Positions 1 through 7,302 of a stretch of 12,275 nt of DNA are shown here, piece after piece. Under the pieces are notes generated by a model, which was not told where the DNA came from, ran no database searches, and worked only from the letters and a program-made list of their open reading frames with translations. Positions within the stretch are counted from its first letter, which is position 1. Each line of letters opens with the position of its first letter. The DNA comes from Bacillota bacterium (GTDB lineage: Bacteria; Bacillota; Bacilli; Bacillales; Cytobacillaceae), in contig JAUZPT010000049.1 of the NCBI GenBank assembly GCA_030705745.1, positions 1 to 12,275 on the forward strand. Direction: 5' to 3'. The position numbers and the translations under genes are program-made.

Positions 1-1
1 A

Positions 2-670
2 AGAACCGACGGAAAGGTGTTGGCTGTCATGGGCTATAAAGAAATAAAGCTTGAACTCGGCCATCGCCCAACACGCACTGAAATGTATCGAACTTTAGGT
101 TTGGATTTTTTCAAGTTAATCCGTGATGGCTGCTTGAAATACTTAGCCAACCAAGGCAATCTCAATACCGAAGAATTAGGTTGGTTGAATTCTCCTGTGG
201 AAGACTTTCTTATTTATTTAGAGCATACTCGATTTGACAAGTCCTATAAGATTCCAACGTTATTATCTTTTGTAACACAGGAGAACGGGCTGAAACCGAG
301 CGTTACTTTGACGGAGATTGCCCAGAGCTTCATTCATTTTTATTGCGATTATAAAACACACCAAGTCGATTTCTGTAATAAGTGTCATAAAGATTGGCAT
401 CTTTGGAGCGTTGACCAGTTTGCGGATCTGGCTCTGAGGAATCCGGTGACCTATTTAGCAGAGAGCGGAAGCCAATTCTTTCGTTATGATGCGGACCGGC
501 AGGTCTTGAGTCTGGATCCTTGTCTTGAAGAATACATAAAGAGCCGTCTCCTCGCTGAGCATGTTTTAGATATTATGAGATTTCGAGAGTTGGACTATTT
601 TGATCGGCGAATTCCGATGAAGATGAAGCGATGGGATGCCGCGGCGGAAGCGGCGGCGGGGTACGAATAG
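2..670 (+). CDS. 3' end of a gene, probably a DEAD/DEAH-box helicase C-terminal region (5' end outside window)
   Basis: The frame is open from the first bases of the window, so this is the tail of a longer gene and the GTG at 17 need not be a start. Numbering from that GTG, residues 6-28 hold a short YKEIK..LGHRPTRTEM segment, residues 75-110 a SYKIPTLLSF..TLTEIAQSFIHFY segment, and residues 119-130 a Cys/Trp-rich FCNKCHKDWHLW stretch. From memory this order resembles the accessory C-terminal region of a family of DEAD/DEAH-box helicases in Bacillota, found in phage-defence or DNA-repair settings. No helicase motif lies inside the window, so the assignment rests on family recollection alone. 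The last 12 or so codons are an abrupt GC-rich, alanine-rich tail (AAAEAAAGYE) unlike the rest, possibly an altered C-terminus. A 301-base gap separates it from hsdR. Confidence 0.5.
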   Translation, partial: RTDGKVLAVMGYKEIKLELGHRPTRTEMYRTLGLDFFKLIRDGCLKYLANQGNLNTEELGWLNSPVEDFLIYLEHTRFDKSYKIPTLLSFVTQENGLKPSVTLTEIAQSFIHFYCDYKTHQVDFCNKCHKDWHLWSVDQFADLALRNPVTYLAESGSQFFRYDADRQVLSLDPCLEEYIKSRLLAEHVLDIMRFRELDYFDRRIPMKMKRWDAAAEAAAGYE

Positions 671-678
671 ATTTAATT

Positions 679-807
679 GTTACAGGTTACGCGTTACGAG
701 TTACGCGTATGAGGGAGATATAAGAAAGTGGCGCTGAAGATGGGTTTTGGCTTGTAACGGAATGCTGTTTTACTCGTAACGCGTAACTCGTACCTCGTAA
801 CTGTAAA
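679..807. repeat. Inverted repeat of tandem GTTACGM heptamers
   Basis: The left arm (679-713) reads as five consecutive 7-base units: GTTACAG, GTTACGC, GTTACGA, GTTACGC and GTATGAG. The right arm (773-807) carries the opposite-strand units CTCGTAA, CGCGTAA, CTCGTAC, CTCGTAA and CTGTAAA. The two arms are imperfect reverse complements over about 35 bases, separated by about 59 bases that contain one more unit-like GTAACG (754-759). It could form a long stem or be a pair of binding arrays. It lies entirely between the left-edge gene and hsdR. Its role is unknown: a small mobile palindromic element, a transcription barrier or an operator are all possible. Confidence 0.75.
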
Positions 808-955
808 AAGATGTGGAGGATCCCCGGGGAGGGGTTAGGGGTGCGGTGCCGGAGAAGAGGATTTATTGAGGGGATAGAGAATGTTGATGGGACCTGGAAA
901 TAAGATGGAGGAGCTTCCAAGGCTTTGAAGGGGCATATGTGTTTTTACAAAGCCC
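808..955 (+). other. Leader region of hsdR, G-rich, no confident promoter
   Basis: This stretch holds three closely spaced GGGG runs (826-829, 831-834, 838-841) beside a CCCC run at 822-825. A 30-codon ORF from ATG 811 shows no convincing protein. I could not find a -35/-10 pair with normal spacing. TTGAAG at 925 with TACAAA at 946 has only a 15-base spacer and is a poor candidate. The transcription start of the hsdR operon therefore stays unplaced. Confidence 0.35.
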
Positions 956-965
956 AAGAGGAGGG
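956..965 (+). promoter_or_regulatory. Ribosome binding site of hsdR
   Basis: AAGAGGAGGG contains a full AGGAGG (959-964) seven bases before the ATG at 972. It is strong and fixes the hsdR start. Confidence 0.85.
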
Positions 966-971
966 TAATTA

Positions 972-3900
972 ATGAATTCTAACTTTCAGTTTTTAGAACA
1001 AACTTTCCCGGTATTAGCAAGTCTAGGGGAGACGGCTGAAAGTTATCTATATACTGATACGAATTCTTGTTTAATCAAGCTTGGGCTATTTGGAGAAACC
1101 ATAGTCAATTTAATGCTTCAACTTGATCAGATTGATCCTCCTGCTTACGATAACACTCATGCTAATCGAATTAAGCTGTTGAAAAAAGAAGGGCTCATTT
1201 CTCAGAATATCGATGACATTTTATATGCTCTTCGAATGGCAAGAAATAAAGCAGTGCATGCCAATTATGATTCGTTTGATGATTGTGTGACATTGCTTGA
1301 GATGGCGCATAATCTTGGTATTTGGTTCATGCAAACTTATGGAGACTGGCAGTATGAGTCTGAGCCATTTGTGTTGCCGGAAGATCAAAGTAAGAAGGTA
1401 AACTTTGAAGTATTACTAAAAGAAAAAGAAGCTTTAATAGAGCAGTTATCAGAGCAAATCAAAAATCTAGAGCCTATAAAAACCATCACTTCTACTGAAA
1501 GAGCTAAACGAGCAGCTTCTGCTTCGGAAATGATGAATCTTTCAGAGAAAGAGACACGCTATTTAATTGATGAACAGCTTCGTAAAGTGGGTTGGGAAGC
1601 GGATACTGTAAATTTGCGTTATTCCAAAGGAACCAGACCGCAAAATGGTAGAAATATAGCTATTGCTGAATGGCCGACAGACTCCACTGTTGGTGATAGA
1701 GGTTATGCCGATTATGCCCTGTTTGTCGGCTTACATCTGGTGGCAATTGTGGAAGCGAAACGTAAGTTTTCGGATATACCGTCGGTTATTGATTATCAAT
1801 GCAAAGATTATGCTAAGGAAATAAAAGAAGAGCATGCGGTATATCAAATTAGTACCTGGAATGAATATAAAGCGCCATTCTTGTTTGCAACCAACGGAAG
1901 GAAATACTTAAAACAGCTGGAAACAAAATCCGGTATTTGGTTTTTGGATGCCCGTCAAAGTTCTAGTATTCCAAAGGCTCTGCAAGGTTGGATGAGTCCG
2001 GATGGCATTATCGAGCTTTTGGAGAAGGATATTGAAATGGCCAATCAATCTCTGGGAGATATGCCTTATGACCTTTTGAGAGATAAAGACGGTCTCAATT
2101 TGCGTGATTATCAAATCGAGGCTATCGAATCTGCAGAAAAAGCAATTATCAACGGTAAGCAAAAAGTCCTTCTTTCAATGGCAACTGGAACAGGTAAAAC
2201 CAGAACCATTTTGGGAATGATTTATCGCTTTCTCAAGACCGATCGGTTTAAACGGGTGCTATTTTTGGTTGACCGTACTGCCTTGGGTGAACAGGCTCAG
2301 GATGTTTTTAAAGAAGTTAAACTTGAAGAGCTGATGACATTAGATGAAATTTACGATATTAAAAATCTTGAAGATAAAGACATCGACAAAGAAACCAAAA
2401 TTCATGTAGCAACGGTACAGAGTCTGGTGAAACGGATTTTATATAACGAAGAAGAATCAATGCCTTCCGTTACGGACTATGATCTGATCATCGTGGATGA
2501 AGCACATCGCGGGTATATCCTTGATAAGGAAATGGGAGAAGATGAACTTTTATACCGTAATCAAGACGATTATATCAGTAAGTATCGGACTGTAATCGAA
2601 TATTTTGAGGCGGTAAAGATTGCGCTAACGGCAACTCCGGCATTGCATACCACCGAAATATTCGGCAAGCCAGTATTTAATTATTCTTACCGGAAAGCGG
2701 TCATTGAAGGATATTTGGTGGACCATGACGCTCCCCATAATATTGTAACCAAGCTTAGTCAGGAAGGGATTCACTATCAGAAGGGTGAAACCGTAGCCAT
2801 CTATGACCCGGTGACCGGTGAAATAACCAACAGTGACGAGCTGGAAGATGAGCTTAAATTTGACGTTGAACAATTTAATCGGCAAGTGATTACCGAGAAC
2901 TTCAATCGTACTGTTTTAGCAGAAATAGCTAATGACCTTAATCCTGACGGTGATGGAAAAACCCTGATTTATGCAGTGGACGACAGTCATGCCGACCTGA
3001 TCGTGAAAGTCTTGAAAGAGATTTATGAGGCTTACGGCGTCGATAATGACGCCATTATGAAAATTACCGGGAGTGTTGGCGGGGGTAATAAAAAGAAGGT
3101 ATTGGAAGCGATCAAGCGATTTAAAAATGAGAAATACCCCAATATGGCCGTTACGGTTGATCTGCTGACCACGGGGATTGATGTGCCGCAGATAACCACC
3201 CTTGTTTTTATGCGGCGGGTTAAATCCCGTATTTTGTTTGAGCAGATGATGGGCCGGGCTACCCGGCTTTGCCCGGAGATCAGCAAAACTCATTTTGAGA
3301 TCTATGACCCGGTGGGAGTGTATGAATCTTTAGAGGACGTCAATACCATGAAGCCAGTGGTGGCTGATCCCAAAGCAACATTTGAGGATCTTCTCAAGGG
3401 ATTGGAAACGCTGACTAGTAAAGCCCAAACCCAAAATCAGATCGATTTGATCATTGCCAAGCTCCAACGGAAGAAACGTTCATTCAGTGAAAAGTCCATG
3501 GCGCACTTTATCGACTTGTCCGGCGGGCAGGATCCAACACAGTTTGTTGTAAAAATCAAGTCGTTGCCTGTAGGTGAAGCCAAGGAAATATTGATTCGAA
3601 ACCGGAAACTATTTGCAATGCTTGATGAAGGCGGCCTAAATCGGGGGCGGGCGGTGGTTATCTCTGATAAAGAAGACGAACTGATTAGTCACACCCGAGG
3701 TTACGGAAAAGGGCTTAAGCCGGAAGACTATTTAGACGAGTTTAAAACCTTTATCACCAATAACATTAATAACATCGCCGCGCTTAAACTGGTCTGCACC
3801 AGGCCTAAAGAGTTGACCAGAGAAAGTCTGAAAAGCCTCAAGCTGGAACTTGATCGGGAAGGCTATACCGAACAACAGCTGAACACGGCCTGGAAAGAAC

Positions 3901-4232
3901 TGAAGAATCGAGAGATAGCCGCCGACATTATCAGCTTTATCCGGAGGGAAGCCATCGGTTCCACGCTGATCAGCCATGAGCAGCGGATCATCAATGCGGT
4001 GGAGAAATTGAAGAGCAAGCACTATTTCAGTAAAATGGAGCTTGACTGGTTAAATCGGATTGAAACGTATCTGCTCCATGAGACCGTACTGGATAAGGAG
4101 GCCTTTGAAAGCGGCGCCTTTAAAAACTTCGGGGGTTTTGCGCGGATTAATAAGATATTCAAAAATCAATTAGAAAGTGTTATATCGGAATTAAACGAAT
4201 ACCTATATGATGATGGGGGCAAAACAGCATGA
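972..4232 (+). CDS. hsdR: Type I restriction endonuclease subunit R, EcoEI-like, with N-terminal DUF4145/HEPN-like domain
   Basis: This is the motor and nuclease subunit: in complex with HsdM and HsdS it translocates DNA using ATP and cuts DNA lacking the methyl mark. Of its 1086 residues, about 15-125 form a helical DUF4145-like domain with RNKAVH at 91-96. A charged coiled-coil-like linker follows (145-170). The nuclease domain spans about 190-330, with PD-(D/E)XK residues D247 and E261-A-K263. The SF2 motor has Walker A ATGTGKT at 404-410, DEAH at 509-512, TATP at 553-556, and the motif VI segment QMMGRATR at 758-765. The remainder matches the C-terminal domain of EcoEI-type R subunits. 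Length is in the normal range and no frameshift is seen. Its TGA overlaps the hsdM ATG (ATGA), implying translational coupling. The 5' half is more AT-rich than the 3' half. Confidence 0.96.
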   Translation: MNSNFQFLEQTFPVLASLGETAESYLYTDTNSCLIKLGLFGETIVNLMLQLDQIDPPAYDNTHANRIKLLKKEGLISQNIDDILYALRMARNKAVHANYDSFDDCVTLLEMAHNLGIWFMQTYGDWQYESEPFVLPEDQSKKVNFEVLLKEKEALIEQLSEQIKNLEPIKTITSTERAKRAASASEMMNLSEKETRYLIDEQLRKVGWEADTVNLRYSKGTRPQNGRNIAIAEWPTDSTVGDRGYADYALFVGLHLVAIVEAKRKFSDIPSVIDYQCKDYAKEIKEEHAVYQISTWNEYKAPFLFATNGRKYLKQLETKSGIWFLDARQSSSIPKALQGWMSPDGIIELLEKDIEMANQSLGDMPYDLLRDKDGLNLRDYQIEAIESAEKAIINGKQKVLLSMATGTGKTRTILGMIYRFLKTDRFKRVLFLVDRTALGEQAQDVFKEVKLEELMTLDEIYDIKNLEDKDIDKETKIHVATVQSLVKRILYNEEESMPSVTDYDLIIVDEAHRGYILDKEMGEDELLYRNQDDYISKYRTVIEYFEAVKIALTATPALHTTEIFGKPVFNYSYRKAVIEGYLVDHDAPHNIVTKLSQEGIHYQKGETVAIYDPVTGEITNSDELEDELKFDVEQFNRQVITENFNRTVLAEIANDLNPDGDGKTLIYAVDDSHADLIVKVLKEIYEAYGVDNDAIMKITGSVGGGNKKKVLEAIKRFKNEKYPNMAVTVDLLTTGIDVPQITTLVFMRRVKSRILFEQMMGRATRLCPEISKTHFEIYDPVGVYESLEDVNTMKPVVADPKATFEDLLKGLETLTSKAQTQNQIDLIIAKLQRKKRSFSEKSMAHFIDLSGGQDPTQFVVKIKSLPVGEAKEILIRNRKLFAMLDEGGLNRGRAVVISDKEDELISHTRGYGKGLKPEDYLDEFKTFITNNINNIAALKLVCTRPKELTRESLKSLKLELDREGYTEQQLNTAWKELKNREIAADIISFIRREAIGSTLISHEQRIINAVEKLKSKHYFSKMELDWLNRIETYLLHETVLDKEAFESGAFKNFGGFARINKIFKNQLESVISELNEYLYDDGGKTA

Positions 4233-5647
4233 CTAATCAAGAAATCGTCGCCAAGCTTTGGAACTTATGTAATGTCCTCCGTGATGACGGCATTACTTAT
4301 CATCAGTATGTTACCGAGCTGACTTATATTTTATTTTTGAAGATGGCCAAAGAAACCGGATCAGAGGGGTCAATTCCCGAAGGCTACCGTTGGGACAAGC
4401 TCATCAAGCCCAAAGGGGTTGACCTGAAGCGTTTTTATAAAGAATTACTGAACCATCTGGGTGAAGAGTGCACCGGCCGGGTTCGTGAAATTTATGCCGG
4501 AGCCGCTTCTAATATCGAAGAACCGAAAAACCTGGAAAAGATTATTACCTCCATCGATTCTTTAGACTGGTATTCGGCAAAAGATGAAGGACTGGGCAAC
4601 CTTTACGAAGGATTACTTGAAAAAAACGCCAACGAGAAAAAGTCAGGGGCTGGGCAATACTTCACCCCCCGGGTGCTGATTGATGTGATGACGGAACTAA
4701 TAGCTCCCCAGGCCGGTGAACTGTGCAATGACCCGGCTTGTGGAACCTTCGGGTTTATGATTGCGGCCGACCGCTATGTGAAAGTCCATACTGATGAATT
4801 GCATAGCCTTTCCTTAGAACAGCAGGAGTTTCAGATTAAAAAAGCCTTTTCCGGTTGTGAACTTGTCCACGAAACCCACCGGCTGGCCTTGATGAACGCC
4901 ATGTTGCACGATATTGAAGGGGATATTCTGCTGGCGGACACGCTCTCCAATCACGGAAAGGTCATGAAAAACTTTGACGTCGTGTTAACCAATCCGCCCT
5001 TTGGAACCAAAAAAGGCGGTGAGCGCGCCACCCGTGACGACTTTACCTACCCGACATCCAATAAACAGTTAAACTTCTTGCAGCATATCTATCGAAGCCT
5101 GAAAGCAAACGGGAAAGCTCGAGCGGCGGTAGTTTTGCCGGACAATGTGTTGTTCGCCGATGGCGACGGTGCTTCCATCCGTAAGGATTTGATGGATAAA
5201 TGCAATTTGCATACGATATTGCGTCTGCCAACCGGTATTTTCTACGCCCAGGGTGTCAAGACCAATGTGCTCTTTTTCACCCGGGGGAATACAGAAAAGG
5301 ACAATACTAAAGAAGTTTGGTTATATGACTTGCGTACCAATATGCCTTCCTTCGGCAAGACTAACCCTTTAAAACCGGAGCATTTTGAGAGTTTTGTTAC
5401 TGCCTATACCGCAGTGGATAGAAGCAAGGTACAGGACGAACGTTGGAATGTCTTTAGCCGTCAGCAGATTGAGGATAAAAACAACAGCCTTGACCTTGGC
5501 CTGATTCGTGACGACAGCGTTTTGGACTATGACGACCTGCAAGATCCAGTTGAAAGCGGAGAAGAAGTTGTGGCGCAGCTTGAAGAGGCAGTTGATTTGA
5601 TTATGAGTGTAGTGAAGGAGTTAAAGTCATTGGGAGGCAACGACTGA
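4229..5647 (+). CDS. hsdM: Type I DNA methyltransferase subunit M (N6-adenine)
   Basis: With HsdS it forms the methyltransferase that transfers a methyl group from SAM to adenine N6 in the bipartite target, and it is also required for restriction. In the 472-residue protein, an HsdM N-terminal helical domain (about 1-115) is followed by the class signature QYFTPR at 143-148. SAM-binding motif I is DPACGTFGF at 168-176, and catalytic motif IV is NPPF at 255-258, the N6-adenine type. Motif I is unusual: the common form is DPACGTGGF, so the second glycine of the GG pair is Phe174. All else looks intact and the length is normal, so I expect an active enzyme. It overlaps hsdR by 4 bases and hsdS by 1 base (TGATG). 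Its codons are more GC-rich than those of the hsdS recognition domains and the ATPase downstream. Confidence 0.96.
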   Translation: MTNQEIVAKLWNLCNVLRDDGITYHQYVTELTYILFLKMAKETGSEGSIPEGYRWDKLIKPKGVDLKRFYKELLNHLGEECTGRVREIYAGAASNIEEPKNLEKIITSIDSLDWYSAKDEGLGNLYEGLLEKNANEKKSGAGQYFTPRVLIDVMTELIAPQAGELCNDPACGTFGFMIAADRYVKVHTDELHSLSLEQQEFQIKKAFSGCELVHETHRLALMNAMLHDIEGDILLADTLSNHGKVMKNFDVVLTNPPFGTKKGGERATRDDFTYPTSNKQLNFLQHIYRSLKANGKARAAVVLPDNVLFADGDGASIRKDLMDKCNLHTILRLPTGIFYAQGVKTNVLFFTRGNTEKDNTKEVWLYDLRTNMPSFGKTNPLKPEHFESFVTAYTAVDRSKVQDERWNVFSRQQIEDKNNSLDLGLIRDDSVLDYDDLQDPVESGEEVVAQLEEAVDLIMSVVKELKSLGGND

Positions 5648-7302
5648 TGGCGAAAGTGAAACAGCAAGAATTGACATTAGAAGAAAAGTTGGAACAGGCA
5701 TTGGTGCCGGAGGATGAGTGGCCTTATGAAGCGCCGGGGAATTGGGTGTGGACGAGGCTGGGATATTTGATTGAAGTGTCGAAGGAGAAATGTGAAGATT
5801 TTTCTGATGCAGAACAAAAGTATGTTGGATTAGAGCATATGCAAAAGGACTCTGGCATTATTGGACATGATAGTTCAAAAGGAATTAAAAGTTTAAAGAA
5901 TGTTTTTTATTCAGGAGAAATCTTATACGGAAAATTACGTCCGTATCTCAACAAACACGATATAGCAAGTTTTGATGGTGTGTGTTCTACTGATATTTTA
6001 GTATTTAGACCTGCACAGATAACTGACCCAAAATTTGTTAATTATTTCTTTGATACAGATAATTTTATTGGGTATGCAGTTTCAAACTCAAAGGGTATTA
6101 ATTTACCCAGAGTTTCTGAATCTGTTATTTTAGATGCTATTATACCTTTACCACCCATTGCTGAGCAACAGCGTATCGTTGACCGTATTGAAACACTTTC
6201 TGTAAATCTTGACCAGGCAAAGGAGTTGGCACAAAACGCCCTTGATACTTTTGAAACCCGTAAGGCTGCCATTCTACACAAAGCGTTCACTGGGGAACTT
6301 ACCGCTAAATGGCGGGAGAAGAATGGGTTGGGGATGGAGAGTTGGGAAGAGAAGAGTCTTAAACAAGTGGCAGAATTTCGAACAGGTTATGCTTTCGATA
6401 GTAAGTCTTTTGCAAATGATGGATATCAAGTAATACGGATGGGTAATTTGTATAACGGTATTTTAGATTTAACAAGAAATCCTGTATTTATATTACCAGG
6501 TACACTGGATGACTCAATTGTTCTGAAATATTTAATAAGAACTGGCGATATCTTGTTAACTCTAACTGGAACAAAATATAAAAGAGACTATGGGTATACA
6601 GTGTTAATTAATGAAGATGGAAATATGTTGCTAAATCAACGAATTGTTTCTTTAACACCAAAAATTGTTGAACCTAATTTGCTATTATACTATTTACGTT
6701 CAGATATGTTTAGAGATGTTTTTTTTAGTAATGAAACTGGTGGTGTAAATCAGGGGAATGTTAGCTCCAAATTCGTTGAAAATATTGTAATTCCTTATCC
6801 ATCCCTCTCCGAACAGCAAGAAATTGTCCGAATTTTGGATGGTTTATTTAAAAAAGAGCAAAGAGCAAAAGAGCTTTGTGATGTTATCGATAAAATTGAC
6901 TTGATGAAAAAAGCAATTCTGGCTCGGGCTTTTCGCGGTGAGTTGAAGACCAATAATCCTGAAGAAGCAAGTGCGATGGAGTTATTAAAGAAGATTTTAA
7001 ATGAAAAGTTCGTTAATGAAGAAATTAAAAAAATAAATTTTATCACCAAAATAGATGTAATATCCCAGGTAGAGGTGAAACAAAATAATATTTTGAAGGT
7101 GAATAATTTGGCGGAAAAAGATATGATTAAACTTTTAAATGATAGTAATAGGAACTTATCGCCTGTTGAACTGTATCGTAAAACTAATATGGATATTGAC
7201 GAGTTTTATGCAATACTAAAAGAATATGTTGATGGAGGAAAGATCAAAGAAGTTAGAAAAGCCAATGGCGAGATATATTTGGAGGCCCAAAGTGAGAATT
7301 GA
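5647..7302 (+). CDS. hsdS: Type I specificity subunit S with a C-terminal extension
   Basis: It sets the DNA target of the HsdRMS complex. The 551-residue protein shows the usual two-fold layout: target recognition domain 1 at about 30-165; central helical repeat at about 166-220 (PLPPIAEQQRIV, then KAAILHKAFTGEL); target recognition domain 2 at about 232-385; second helical repeat at about 386-433 (PSLSEQQEIV, then KKAILARAFRGEL). The two repeats are clear internal homologues. HsdS normally ends near here, but about 110 more residues follow: a charged linker, then a compact segment at 503-548 (LSPVELYRKTNMDIDEFYAI..) that looks like a small winged-helix or protein-interaction domain. The recognition domains are much more AT-rich than the repeats, as expected if they are exchanged between alleles. 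The start overlaps the hsdM stop, and the end overlaps the ATPase gene by 11 bases. Confidence 0.95.
   Translation: MAKVKQQELTLEEKLEQALVPEDEWPYEAPGNWVWTRLGYLIEVSKEKCEDFSDAEQKYVGLEHMQKDSGIIGHDSSKGIKSLKNVFYSGEILYGKLRPYLNKHDIASFDGVCSTDILVFRPAQITDPKFVNYFFDTDNFIGYAVSNSKGINLPRVSESVILDAIIPLPPIAEQQRIVDRIETLSVNLDQAKELAQNALDTFETRKAAILHKAFTGELTAKWREKNGLGMESWEEKSLKQVAEFRTGYAFDSKSFANDGYQVIRMGNLYNGILDLTRNPVFILPGTLDDSIVLKYLIRTGDILLTLTGTKYKRDYGYTVLINEDGNMLLNQRIVSLTPKIVEPNLLLYYLRSDMFRDVFFSNETGGVNQGNVSSKFVENIVIPYPSLSEQQEIVRILDGLFKKEQRAKELCDVIDKIDLMKKAILARAFRGELKTNNPEEASAMELLKKILNEKFVNEEIKKINFITKIDVISQVEVKQNNILKVNNLAEKDMIKLLNDSNRNLSPVELYRKTNMDIDEFYAILKEYVDGGKIKEVRKANGEIYLEAQSEN
7281..7285 (+). promoter_or_regulatory. 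Ribosome binding site that sets the ATPase start
   Basis: GGAGG lies inside the last codons of hsdS, six bases before GTG 7292. It favours that GTG over the upstream in-frame codons from 7226, which would add 22 residues that do not resemble the family. Confidence 0.75.

Noticed and set aside
811..903. 30-codon plus-strand ORF (ATG 811) ending in a GIENVDGTWK peptide
   Set aside because: The first half encodes an Arg/Gly-rich stretch from the G-runs, and no ribosome binding site or homology is apparent. Treated as chance.
687..920. Minus-strand frame of 77 codons in the gap before hsdR
   Set aside because: It is read through the repeat array and the G-rich stretch, is rich in Pro/Ser/Arg, and has no ribosome binding site or family resemblance.
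7226..7291. Upstream extension of the ATPase start by 22 residues
   Set aside because: The extension lies wholly inside hsdS in another frame and lacks family resemblance, while GTG 7292 has GGAGG at correct spacing just before the conserved first strand.
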